This document shows, one piece after another, positions 35,250-43,659 of a DNA stretch of 64,000 bases. The stretch covers positions 124,001 to 188,000 of the forward strand of contig JAZOOJ010000007.1 in NCBI GenBank assembly GCA_045655005.1, in the 5' to 3' direction. The DNA is from UMGS1908 sp045655005. Lineage in GTDB: Bacteria > Bacillota > Clostridia > Christensenellales > UBA1242. Numbering within the stretch: the first letter of the stretch is position 1; each line of letters opens with the position of its first letter. Below the pieces are notes generated by a model. It did no database searches. It was not told where the DNA came from and saw only the letters and a program-made list of their open reading frames with translations. The position numbers and the translations under genes were made by a program.

Positions 35250-36109
35250 AGTCTTTCACCTTCTTTTAAGATGGCCTCAACTTTATGCAAATATTCTTTC
35301 TTTAAGCGACTATCGTCTTCACCATTTTCAATTCTTTCTTTAAAATCAGCCAATAAATCGCTAATGTATTTTATCTTCGCCCAGTACTCGAGCGTAAGAA
35401 TATCTTCATCTCCACCAGCCTTAATTCCTTGAACCAATGTTGATACCAGTTTATTAATATCACCAAGTCCAAGCATTCTAACATTGCTCAATTCTACACT
35501 TATTCGTTTTTCATCGGTGCCATTTAATTTAACTGTTCCAAATTCTTCATTTGCCCTTTTTAAATGATGTTTCCAATTCTTTTCAATTTCATCACTGGTT
35601 GGCATTATATGGTTTTGAACATCTTCTAACCAATACTCAAAATCTCCATCTTTATCCAAATCCTTACTCATAACAAATCCACACTTTACCATGGATTTGT
35701 ATGAACCAAAATTTTCAATATCCGCTCCACCCCTAATCCTTGTTGCTCCGTGTGCACGCTCAACTTCAATTATATGTTGTAAAATCTTTACTCCATAGCC
35801 TTCAAACCAATGCTTTAATAATATGTTAAAACCAAAATCCCATACTTCATCACAACCAAACCTGCACGTCCCAATTAATTCTTCTGTACCTTTTTTGAAT
35901 ACAGCCCTGTAATACATATTATCATAATAATCATCTTTATTCGAAAAAGTAGGTTCATCAAGACCAGCCAATTCGATTGCAGAGCCATAAGGATCTCTCA
36001 TCTCATTATATCTTGCATTTATTGGATTTGCCCAACTTCTGCCAATTTCATGTAATTGCTCTGGACTTAATTCTCTAAATGGTCTAAACTCCAATTCTGT
36101 ATTATTCAT
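35246..36109 (-). CDS. GNAT-like N-acetyltransferase with C-terminal helical extension
   Basis: 287 residues. In the first half, EELIGTCRFGCDEVWDFGFNILLKHWFEGYG corresponds to the GNAT acceptor and acetyl-CoA strands, and NFGSYKSMVKCGF is the Asn-x-x-Ser/Ala-x-x-x-x-x-x-x-GF motif. Residues about 175-287 are a separate helical region (KNWKHHLKRANEEFG ... LKKEYLHKVEAILKEGE). Probable small-molecule or protein acetyltransferase, first gene of GNAT-cupin-MazG-flavoprotein. Substrate unknown. Confidence 0.72.
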   Translation of the reverse strand: MNNTELEFRPFRELSPEQLHEIGRSWANPINARYNEMRDPYGSAIELAGLDEPTFSNKDDYYDNMYYRAVFKKGTEELIGTCRFGCDEVWDFGFNILLKHWFEGYGVKILQHIIEVERAHGATRIRGGADIENFGSYKSMVKCGFVMSKDLDKDGDFEYWLEDVQNHIMPTSDEIEKNWKHHLKRANEEFGTVKLNGTDEKRISVELSNVRMLGLGDINKLVSTLVQGIKAGGDEDILTLEYWAKIKYISDLLADFKERIENGEDDSRLKKEYLHKVEAILKEGERL

Positions 36110-36168
36110 TTTTTTGTTCTCCTTATTTAATTTGTTATATTTACATAGATTTTACGCAAACTAACTTT

Positions 36169-36726
36169 ATGAAAAATGTTTTGTTATACCTAAGTGCATT
36201 TATTCCAATGTATATTTTAATAATTTTAAAGCAATCTATTGAAATGCTTGTTGGCAATATTAAAGCAAACTGGGTAAATTTTTTGGTACTTGGACTTTTG
36301 GTCGTTGTCATTATACTTGGCCTAATTGGTTTAAACCTTGAAATTAAACACCGAAAAGAACAAACAAGCAAAATTAAAATCGTTGAGAAACAAAATTCAA
36401 CCGACCAGCATTTCTTAGGCTATTTTTCGCTTTTTGTGCTCTTTGCCATCTCTTTTGACCTATCTAAAATTAGTATGCTTGTTATTTTTATTACGATTAT
36501 GGTGATGATTGGTGTCGTTTATGTTAAGAACAAATTGTTTTACATCAATCCATTTTTAAATATTTTAGGCTATAACTTCTACGATATAACTTACACGATT
36601 AATGGCGAAAACGAAAAACTTACAACAAAAATTTTCTTTAAAGGCGACCTATTATTAAACCGCATTTATTATGTTAAAATAAAAGATGAAAATTTTAACT
36701 TCTTAGATAAAAATCTAAAAAAATAG
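36169..36726 (+). CDS. Four-helix membrane protein of unknown function
   Basis: 185 residues, with two N-terminal helices, a charged linker of about 35 residues, two more helices, then a soluble tail with INPFLNILGYNFYDITYTI. The topology and the NPxLxxxGYxxY signature remind me of KwaA, the membrane half of the Kiwa anti-phage system, but no KwaB (DUF4868) partner is present and I cannot confirm homology. No ribosome site is seen. Convergent with guaD, whose stop codon is one base away. Confidence 0.65.
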   Translation: MKNVLLYLSAFIPMYILIILKQSIEMLVGNIKANWVNFLVLGLLVVVIILGLIGLNLEIKHRKEQTSKIKIVEKQNSTDQHFLGYFSLFVLFAISFDLSKISMLVIFITIMVMIGVVYVKNKLFYINPFLNILGYNFYDITYTINGENEKLTTKIFFKGDLLLNRIYYVKIKDENFNFLDKNLKK

Positions 36727-36727
36727 T

Positions 36728-37183
36728 TTAATACATAGTTTTATCAGTTATTTTCAAATAGTCGGCAAATAAACTTAGGCACTCGTTTCTATTAACTTCT
36801 TCGCTCATTGACGCACCGAGTTCTTCTAAATTATCTTCAAACTTGTTATCCCTAAAACCAATTTCTTCGTTATCTTCAATGGTGCAACCATAATAGAACT
36901 TTTTAACATTTGCCCAAAGCATAGCACTCAAACACATTGGACATGGATAACCGGTTGTGTAAATCTCACAGTCTGACAAGTCAAAAGTCCCAAGTTTTTT
37001 ACAAGCCTTTCTTATTGCATCAATTTCACCATGGCAAGTTGGATCGTTATTTGCAACGACGTGATTATGTCCTTTTGCAACCACCTTACCATCTTTCACA
37101 ACAACTGCCCCAAATGGTCCGCCGTGATTACACGAAATCCCTTTCCTTGCTTCTTCTATTGCCAGTTTCATAAATTTATTCAT
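36728..37183 (-). CDS. guaD: Guanine deaminase (cytidine-deaminase fold)
   Basis: 151 residues. GGPFGAVVVKDGKVVAKGHN, NNDPTCHGEIDAIRKACK and YPCPMCLSAMLWANVKKFYYG carry the zinc-binding His, two Cys and catalytic Glu. The order and length fit Bacillus-type guanine deaminase (guanine to xanthine). The usual HAE triad reads HGE here. A tRNA adenosine deaminase is less likely because the C-terminal segment NEEIGFRDNKFEDN fits GuaD. Confidence 0.82.
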   Translation of the reverse strand: MNKFMKLAIEEARKGISCNHGGPFGAVVVKDGKVVAKGHNHVVANNDPTCHGEIDAIRKACKKLGTFDLSDCEIYTTGYPCPMCLSAMLWANVKKFYYGCTIEDNEEIGFRDNKFEDNLEELGASMSEEVNRNECLSLFADYLKITDKTMY

Positions 37184-37351
37184 ATTTTTTGCTCCTTATA
37201 TGTTACGCACCTATCCAACCCAACAATTATAGCAAGGTCAAAGATAGTCAATAATGCCTTCTTCTAATTTTATCATCTAAATCATTATATCATAAAAACT
37301 TTAATTATCATAACATTTAACAACAATAAAAAGTCATCTTTTTAAATGGTA

Positions 37352-37380
37352 TTGAATTTTTAACATATATATGGTATAAT
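37352..37380 (+). promoter_or_regulatory. Promoter of the acidic-protein gene
   Basis: TTGAAT, 17 bases, TATAAT, 30 bases before the start codon. Confidence 0.65.
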
Positions 37381-37410
37381 TTAAATATAAAATCCGGAGG
37401 GCAAAAAAAT

Positions 37411-38190
37411 ATGGGAATTAAAGCATGGTTTGAAAGACTAAGAAACCAAAATAAAGGTTTTGTTTATAAACTGGACGATGAAGTGCAACAAAACAACGAT
37501 ACACCACGACCTTTTACAAAAGAAACTGGTACCTCGATGCCTGAGTTTGACAAAGATAATAGCACTGCTGATTACACTTCTGACAATGACTACATTGAAG
37601 ATGAAGAAGATAGCAACGATGACGACGAATTTGACAAGGAGGCATTTTTACAAAGAAGCGTGCCAATTGACCACATTGTAAAGGTATGTATTTCAACATA
37701 TTATGACGAAGACGATGAACCTGATAAATATGAAGATATTGAATATGCGTATTTTTTAACAAACTACAAAGTTTCAACAATTGTAAAAGAAGCAGGAAAT
37801 CTTGTTGACATAAAATGCTTACAATTAACTGGTGACGATATGGGCACAGTATATGATGATTGTGCATTTGATGTTTACGAAGATGATAAAAATTGTATTT
37901 CTCCACAATTTATAATTTCTTGGACAAATAACGGAATGTACGGCTATTCTTATGATTATTATTATATGGTTGATAAACTCCAAGAAAATTATTCACTTGT
38001 ACACGAAGAAATTGCTTCCCACATACCTGCTGAATTAATTGACACAGATACAAATAAGGTAAAAATTGTTGGACTTGTTCAACTTGCAAATGGTTTAAAT
38101 CTTCAAGCCAACGATGATAAATACAACAGACGTGATTCACTTGCAGAAGAAAAAAATGAAGTTGAAGAATTCTTCGGCTCAGAAGACTAA
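37411..38190 (+). CDS. Very acidic protein of unknown function (259 residues)
   Basis: I do not recognise it. An N-terminal basic segment (GIKAWFERLRNQNKG) is followed by an Asp/Glu stretch (about 36-75), then a Tyr- and Asp-rich domain. No membrane helix. CGGAGG precedes the ATG, a promoter lies upstream and a perfect terminator follows, so it is a single-gene unit and surely expressed. The N-terminus could be a membrane- or nucleic-acid-contacting patch. Confidence 0.75.
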   Translation: MGIKAWFERLRNQNKGFVYKLDDEVQQNNDTPRPFTKETGTSMPEFDKDNSTADYTSDNDYIEDEEDSNDDDEFDKEAFLQRSVPIDHIVKVCISTYYDEDDEPDKYEDIEYAYFLTNYKVSTIVKEAGNLVDIKCLQLTGDDMGTVYDDCAFDVYEDDKNCISPQFIISWTNNGMYGYSYDYYYMVDKLQENYSLVHEEIASHIPAELIDTDTNKVKIVGLVQLANGLNLQANDDKYNRRDSLAEEKNEVEEFFGSED

Positions 38191-38230
38191 AAACATTTAA
38201 CAATAAAATTTTATATAAAAAACAGAATGA

Positions 38231-38259
38231 AAAAAGCAGACCAAACTGGTCTGCTTTTT
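38231..38259. terminator. Shared terminator for convergent genes
   Basis: AAAAAGCAGACCA/TGGTCTGCTTTTT: thirteen perfect pairs with a three-base loop, T tails on both strands. Confidence 0.85.
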
Positions 38260-38279
38260 GTTTGTACAACATAGGTTAC

Positions 38280-38792
38280 TTAATCCACACATTCATACTC
38301 GTCGCTTGTTATTTCTCCGTTTTTATTTACAACGTGTAAAAGATTACCTGGTTGTAATAAGCGAGATACAAAAGATGGTCGGCAATCAGCCTCTTTCATC
38401 TCATCTTCGGTAAACCATTTAAATTGTAATCTTTTCATAATACCCTTGTCGCACTCCATAACTTCGTAATCTTCGGGATTGACATCGGCTTCGTTTACCG
38501 CTTCAACTACATAATAGTAACTGAACTCATGAATTAAACTTCCATCTTCTCTTTCATAAAAGTTTTGAACAATGCCAGTAAGACCTTTAATTTTTACCTC
38601 AAAACCAATTTCTTCCCTCATCTCTCGAAGCGTAGCCGTAATTGTGTCCTCACCGATTTCAGCGTGTCCGCCAGGCAAGCAATAGAAAGTATTATCTTGA
38701 ACTTTTACCAATAAATACTTTCCATTGTGGGTTAAAATCCCACATACACGAAACTTAAAGTGTTTCTTTTCGTGATTAATATGAATGTCCAT
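38280..38792 (-). CDS. NUDIX hydrolase
   Basis: 170 residues from ATG 38792 (MDIHINHEKKHFKFRV), with AGGAGGT upstream; a longer frame start has no ribosome site. The Nudix box GGHAEIGEDTITATLREMREEIGF is complete, with the metal-binding REMREE. The protein hydrolyses a nucleoside diphosphate linked to another moiety; the substrate is unknown. The C-terminal 50 residues (QFKWFTEDEMKEADCRPSF) fit the usual second-strand region. Confidence 0.9.
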   Translation of the reverse strand: MDIHINHEKKHFKFRVCGILTHNGKYLLVKVQDNTFYCLPGGHAEIGEDTITATLREMREEIGFEVKIKGLTGIVQNFYEREDGSLIHEFSYYYVVEAVNEADVNPEDYEVMECDKGIMKRLQFKWFTEDEMKEADCRPSFVSRLLQPGNLLHVVNKNGEITSDEYECVD

Positions 38793-38890
38793 CTTTGCAC
38801 CTCCTAATAAAAAAATTTGCACCATATTCTAACATTACTTTTTTTATTTGTCAAGTGAAAAATAAATTTATAATAAACAATAAATTACAC

Positions 38891-38925
38891 AAAAAAATAA
38901 AAGCCTTATAATTCAATAAGGCTTT
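38891..38925 (-). terminator. Terminator of the tRNA-Leu gene
   Basis: AAAGCCTTAT/ATAAGGCTTT stem and TTATTTTTTTG on the minus strand, nine bases past the tRNA 3' end. Confidence 0.7.
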
Positions 38926-38933
38926 CATTTTAC

Positions 38934-39017
38934 TGGTGCGAATAACTGGACTTGAACCAGCACGAGTTGCCTCACACGCCCCTCAAGCGTGCGTGTCTGC
39001 CATTCCACCATATTCGC
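38934..39017 (-). tRNA. tRNA-Leu (GAG)
   Basis: Acceptor GCGAATA pairs with TATTCGC, and CCA is encoded. The anticodon stem CACGC/GCGTG encloses the loop TTGAGGG, giving anticodon GAG (codons CUC/CUU). A long variable arm typical of class II Leu tRNA and a GGTTCAAGTCC T-loop are present. Confidence 0.95.
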
Positions 39018-39088
39018 AAATGTAATTATATTATACATCGGAAAGACTTTTTTGACAAGTATTTTAACATTTAATTTTTTATTTACTA

Positions 39089-39118
39089 TTGAAATTTATA
39101 TCGGATTTATGATAAAAT
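39089..39118 (+). promoter_or_regulatory. Promoter of the 203-residue gene
   Basis: TTGAAA, 18 bases, TAAAAT, about 36 bases before the ATG. Confidence 0.5.
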
Positions 39119-39154
39119 TTAAATACGACTTATAAAAGATTAAGGAGCACAAAA

Positions 39155-39766
39155 ATGAAACAAAAAATAGAATATTTCGATTTAAGACAAGTACCAAACG
39201 AATTTATAATAGCTGCCTATAATTTAGTTTCTGATTTCCCACTCTCAGATGTAGATATAGCACTTCAAATTGGTTTAGATTACTTTTTACAAATAATCGA
39301 CCCTAATTGCTTAGCAATATTGGAAAAGCAAAAACAACAGATATTAGATAATTATAAAAAAGAATATCTTGATTTAGTAAATAAATGTCAAGCAGAAAAA
39401 CTTCTTGGTGATGGATTAAATAAAAAGTTTCAAGATTTACAAGAAAAAACAAGAACTCAACTGGCTGAGCATAGACAAATTGCAAAAACACACGCTCATT
39501 TCTATCTCACTTTAAAAAAACTTATAAACGAATACTCAAAAGACTTACAAAAATGTTCCGTTATTACTCTCGACCCTGGTCCAAACAGCAACCTAAGATA
39601 TAATATAGCCGTTTACCCTACTTATGTATTTGGAATTAATAAAAGAACTTCAAACCGATTAGACTTTTACACTAAGCAAGAAGAAAGTGCTATAAATAGT
39701 TTAATTGACCTTTTGTATAGCGAATCCACATCGGTAGACAACGCAACATCTAGTGAAAATGAATAA
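39155..39766 (+). CDS. Protein of unknown function (203 residues), coiled-coil
   Basis: I do not recognise it. AAGGAG precedes the ATG. The middle (about 50-130) is a charged helical, probably coiled-coil stretch (LEKQKQQILDNYKKEYLDL ... LQEKTRTQLAEHRQIAK). Flanking parts are globular, with LDPGPNSNLRYNIAVYP near the C-terminus. No signal or membrane segment. Single gene between tRNA-Leu and ssrA. Confidence 0.7.
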   Translation: MKQKIEYFDLRQVPNEFIIAAYNLVSDFPLSDVDIALQIGLDYFLQIIDPNCLAILEKQKQQILDNYKKEYLDLVNKCQAEKLLGDGLNKKFQDLQEKTRTQLAEHRQIAKTHAHFYLTLKKLINEYSKDLQKCSVITLDPGPNSNLRYNIAVYPTYVFGINKRTSNRLDFYTKQEESAINSLIDLLYSESTSVDNATSSENE

Positions 39767-39771
39767 ATTAT

Positions 39772-39815
39772 GTAAAAAATAATACGAGCCCATTCTTCTT
39801 TGGACTCGTATTATT
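39772..39815. terminator. Terminator of ssrA
   Basis: AATAATACGAG/CTCGTATTATT arms (eleven pairs, partly extendable through CC/GG), with a T6 tail on the minus strand. It also lies 3' of the convergent 203-residue gene. Confidence 0.75.
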
Positions 39816-39821
39816 CTTTTC

Positions 39822-40185
39822 TGGTGGAGACGGTGGGTATCGAACCCACGTCCAAATATCCCTCATAGGCTTTTCTACATACTTAGTTTATGTTTAAATT
39901 CAACTAACTGACTTCCATAAACAAACGACAATTAGTTGTCCTTTTGAAAAAATCCCCTTGCGTTCTCAAAAAGATAAAAAACATCAAGGTTTCTTACTTT
40001 AAATTAATGCCTAACACAGTCCAGTAAGCCTACTATGTCAGACAAGCAACCTAAACTAAGTTAGGCAGCGTATGCTAAATTATTATTATAATTTGCGTTT
40101 ATTTTATTTGCGGTCTTTAACGCAGTCCACCCTGCGATATGCTTTACACCTAGGATAAAAATACCTGTCAAAACCAGTCGTCCCC
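39822..40185 (-). ncRNA. ssrA: Transfer-messenger RNA (tmRNA)
   Basis: The 5' end GGGGACGACTGGTTTTGACAG and 3' end GGTTCGATACCCACCGTCTCCACCA-type sequence form the tRNA-Ala-like domain, with CCA encoded. The tag frame on the minus strand (40096 down to 40061) reads GCA AAT TAT AAT AAT AAT TTA GCA TAC GCT GCC TAA, giving the tag ANYNNNLAYAA. tmRNA rescues stalled ribosomes and marks the product for proteolysis. Its partner smpB lies 76 bases upstream on the same strand. Confidence 0.96.
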
Positions 40186-40261
40186 ATATCGTAAATAAAA
40201 TTTCTGCGGTTTTTAAAATGTGGTTTTTAACAAAATTTAAACAGATTGTTAAAAACTTATT

Positions 40262-40717
40262 TTATTTGTACCCTTTCAACATTCGGTCGGTCTCACGCTT
40301 TATGTCTTTTTCTTTTAAAGAATCTTTCTTGTTGTACAATTCTTTACCCTTTGCAACCGCTATTTCAAGTTTAGCCAAATTGTGTGATAAATACATCTTA
40401 GTTGGAACAATGGTGTATCCTTTAATATTAACTTTGCGTTCAAGTTTTCTGATTTCAGACTTTGTTAAAAGAAGTTTTCTTGTACGCCTTGTGTCAACTT
40501 TATTTAAACCATCTGCTTTTTCATATTCTGCGATATGTGCACCCATTAAAAAAACTTCACCATTTTTAATCATTACATAACTATCTTTCAAGTTTACTTT
40601 GCCAGCCCTTACAGATTTGATTTCTACCCCCTCTAAAACCAAACCTGCTTGGAACTTGTCTTCAATGTAATAATCAAAATAGGCTTTTTTGTTGTCTGCT
40701 ATTAACTTTTGTTCCAT
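40262..40717 (-). CDS. smpB: SsrA-binding protein SmpB
   Basis: 151 residues. IADNKKAYFDYYIEDKFQAGLVLEGVEIKSVRAGKVNLKDSY is the family hallmark, and the basic C-terminal tail (KKDSLKEKDIKRETDRMLKGYK) occupies the decoding centre in trans-translation. GAGG lies before the ATG. Located between rnr and ssrA, its functional partners. Confidence 0.97.
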   Translation of the reverse strand: MEQKLIADNKKAYFDYYIEDKFQAGLVLEGVEIKSVRAGKVNLKDSYVMIKNGEVFLMGAHIAEYEKADGLNKVDTRRTRKLLLTKSEIRKLERKVNIKGYTIVPTKMYLSHNLAKLEIAVAKGKELYNKKDSLKEKDIKRETDRMLKGYK

Positions 40718-40797
40718 ATTTTGCCTCTATTCCTTGCAATTTCTACTAAACTGCAATTATTTTATCACACAATTTGTGAGATTTCAAGTCTTTTAAT

Positions 40798-42948
40798 TTA
40801 ATTTTTAACCTGCCAGTCTTCTGCAAGCACAAAATTAACCTTTCTTATAACTAAGTCGGTACTAAATACCTTGATTTTTATTTTTTGACCAAGTTTAAAA
40901 GTATTATTTTTGCCAGTTATCATCCATCTTGTTTCATCATAGGTATATTTGTCAGTTGGCAAGTCATCCATCATTACCATTCCTTCAACTGTGTTTTCAA
41001 GTTGAACAAATATGCCGTTTTCTGTCATTCCTGAAATAAATCCAACAAACTCTTCACCGATAAATCTTGTCATATACTCGGCCTTCTTTAAGTCATCAAC
41101 CGTCCTTTCCGCTTCGTCTGCCAGTCTTTCCCTACTACTTGATTGCTCAGATGCACGTGAAACAAAGTCTTCATAAAAATCAAACTTTTTGCCATGCATT
41201 TCTCCGTCCATAGTCATCTTTATTATTCTGTGAATTGTTAAATCTGGATATCTCCTAATAGGTGAAGTAAAATGACAATAATCTACCAAAGCCAAACCAA
41301 AGTGTCCAAGTGGGGCTTCATAATATTTCGCTTTTTGCATTGAGCGAAGTAATAATGAGTTTACCACAATTTCCATAGGTCGGTCCTTTACAGCAATTAA
41401 TACTTTTTGAACATCTCTTGGTTGTGGTTCAATTTCTTGAATTGCCAAATTTAAACCCATTCCCTTCACACAATTGTTAAATATGCTCATTTTTTCTTGC
41501 GTTGGAACTTCGTGTACACGATAAACAGCTGGAATTTGAGTATCTTTCATATATCTTGCAACAACTTCGTTTGTAACAACCATAAATTGCTCAATTAATC
41601 TATCTGACATCTCTCTTGGCTTTTTATAAATATCTTTGATTTTATTCTTCTCGTCCATATCAATTTGAACTTCTGGAAGATTGAAATCAAGTTGACCTGC
41701 CCTATCTCTACGCTTTATTAAAAGTTTTGCAAGTTCTTCCATGTCTTTAAGCATTGGAACAAGATGTTTGTATTCGTTACACATCTCTTTATCACCTTCT
41801 AAAATCTTGGTGACTTTGCGATATGTCATTCTGTTTCTGCTTTTTATAATACCTTTGTGAATTGAATAGTCTTTAATATTTGCAAAATTGTCAAACTTTA
41901 TTTCAACTGATAAAGTTAGCCTTTCAACATCAGGTTTTAGTGAGCAGATATTGTTGCACAAATCTTCTGGAAGCATTGGTAAAACCATATCAGGGAAATA
42001 TACGCTGGTTGCACGTTTAAATGCTTCTTTATCAATTTCGCTATCTTGCGTTACATAGTGCGAAACATCTGCAATATGTACGTGCAATTCGTAGCCATTT
42101 TCGTCCTTTTTTAAATGAATTGCATCGTCAAAATCTCTTGCATCATCGCCATCTATTGTTATAACCAAATCGTTTGTATAATCTTTCCTGCCCATTTTAT
42201 CTCTGACGTCTGGTTCGTGTGCAACAGCTTTTGATTCAAGTATTACTTCTTCTGGAAATTTCTCAGTTAAACCAAAGGCTCTAATAATAGACAATGTATC
42301 AACGCCTAAATCATTAACATCACCCAAAATTTCAACAACACGACCAACAGCCATTTGATTTCTTGATGGATATTCAAGCATCTCAACAACAACCTTCTCA
42401 TTGGTCTTTGCTCCCATCATTCCGTCAACCATAATAAATACTTGGTCGGTAAATCTCTTGTCGTCTGGAATTACAACTGCGCCTCCTGAAAATAACATAA
42501 AGGTTCCGACTATTGTTTTAAGTTCTCTTTTAATAACTCTTAAAACTTCACCTTCGCTTGACTGACCAGTTGTTTGAACTCTTCTGCCATTGCGTTTAAT
42601 GGTCTTTGGTAATATCTTTACAAGTACTGTATCTCCATGAACTGCACCATTTACATATCTCTCTGGAATGAAAATATCTTCACCAACTTCGCTTAATCTT
42701 TCTACAAACCCAAACCCTTTTGCATTTCCAATAAATTTGCCTTTTACAATACTAGTTTTTGAAGTTACCGCATATTTATTCCTTTCAGTTAAAACCATAT
42801 CTCCATTTGCAACTAATTCATCTAACATAGGTTGTAAACTTGCTTGGCTATAATTAAAGCCTTCACCTACAACACTTAGAATTTGACTTAGTGTTAAATA
42901 TGTTTCTTTTAATTCTTTTAATCTTTGTAACAATTCGCTTTTGTTCAT
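40798..42948 (-). CDS. rnr: Ribonuclease R
   Basis: 716 residues, 3'-5' exoribonuclease able to degrade structured RNA, including in trans-translation. N-terminal winged-helix region, two cold-shock domains (GKFIGNAKGFGFVERL ... IFIPERYVNGAVHGDTVLV), then the RNB core with the metal-binding acidic cluster ITIDGDDARDFDDAI and HYCHFTSPIRRYPDLTIHR. C-terminal S1 domain (EFVGFISGMTENGIFVQLENTVEGMV). AGGAGAA precedes the ATG. Ninth base after the DUF6320-like gene, in the same unit as smpB. Confidence 0.97.
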   Translation of the reverse strand: MNKSELLQRLKELKETYLTLSQILSVVGEGFNYSQASLQPMLDELVANGDMVLTERNKYAVTSKTSIVKGKFIGNAKGFGFVERLSEVGEDIFIPERYVNGAVHGDTVLVKILPKTIKRNGRRVQTTGQSSEGEVLRVIKRELKTIVGTFMLFSGGAVVIPDDKRFTDQVFIMVDGMMGAKTNEKVVVEMLEYPSRNQMAVGRVVEILGDVNDLGVDTLSIIRAFGLTEKFPEEVILESKAVAHEPDVRDKMGRKDYTNDLVITIDGDDARDFDDAIHLKKDENGYELHVHIADVSHYVTQDSEIDKEAFKRATSVYFPDMVLPMLPEDLCNNICSLKPDVERLTLSVEIKFDNFANIKDYSIHKGIIKSRNRMTYRKVTKILEGDKEMCNEYKHLVPMLKDMEELAKLLIKRRDRAGQLDFNLPEVQIDMDEKNKIKDIYKKPREMSDRLIEQFMVVTNEVVARYMKDTQIPAVYRVHEVPTQEKMSIFNNCVKGMGLNLAIQEIEPQPRDVQKVLIAVKDRPMEIVVNSLLLRSMQKAKYYEAPLGHFGLALVDYCHFTSPIRRYPDLTIHRIIKMTMDGEMHGKKFDFYEDFVSRASEQSSSRERLADEAERTVDDLKKAEYMTRFIGEEFVGFISGMTENGIFVQLENTVEGMVMMDDLPTDKYTYDETRWMITGKNNTFKLGQKIKIKVFSTDLVIRKVNFVLAEDWQVKN

Positions 42949-42957
42949 TAAATTCTC

Positions 42958-43659
42958 CTATATATGGAAATTTCTATTGATTTCTTTAATCATTCTACGT
43001 TTTTTTGCCATAAATAACACAAATAGGCTTATGCTTGCGGAACAATTCATCATAAATGCTGGCCATAAAACAAAATCTTTAAAGAAAAATAATCTTAATA
43101 CAAATACAATAACGCTTATTATCTCTAAATATACTATGCCACGAATAAGTTGAACGTCATATACTGATGTTGATAAAGCCAAAATTAATGATAGTACTAT
43201 TGTTCCAGTCAATACAGCAGGACTTGCAAATACAATTGCCCATCCCAAAGCCGTTCCTATAACAAGATGGTCATAAATGTCTATAAAAATTAAAAACAAT
43301 GCAATTAGCAATCCGGAAACAGGAATTCGTTTAATATGATTTTGTCCTTCTTTAAATGGGAAAAACATCACCTTCCAAACAACAAATAACCCTGCTAAAA
43401 CATATGGAAACCAATAAACTGGCGTTTGAAAGAAAAGATTTATAAACACCGAAAGAACGGCAAGAAACAACAACACATCTCTTACAATTTTCAACCACTT
43501 TGCACGATAAACATAACTTAAATCATATATTGGGTAACTATTTTTTCCTTCTTCAACAGAACCATGTTCATCGCTTAAAACAAACTTACCGCAAAGAGGA
43601 CAATATTTTAAATCTTCGGACACTTTTACTTTACAATGTTCACAAAAATGTTCACGCAT
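42958..43659 (-). CDS. Zinc-ribbon membrane protein (DUF6320-like)
   Basis: 233 residues from ATG 43659 with GGAGGG upstream. An N-terminal zinc ribbon (CEHCKVKVSEDLKYCPLCG) is followed by six or seven membrane helices. Proteins of this design sit beside condensation-type acyltransferases in many Clostridia, as here: the start overlaps the acyltransferase stop by eight bases. Role unknown; possibly an accessory factor in lipid or sterol-like acylation. Confidence 0.75.
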   Translation of the reverse strand: MREHFCEHCKVKVSEDLKYCPLCGKFVLSDEHGSVEEGKNSYPIYDLSYVYRAKWLKIVRDVLLFLAVLSVFINLFFQTPVYWFPYVLAGLFVVWKVMFFPFKEGQNHIKRIPVSGLLIALFLIFIDIYDHLVIGTALGWAIVFASPAVLTGTIVLSLILALSTSVYDVQLIRGIVYLEIISVIVFVLRLFFFKDFVLWPAFMMNCSASISLFVLFMAKKRRMIKEINRNFHI

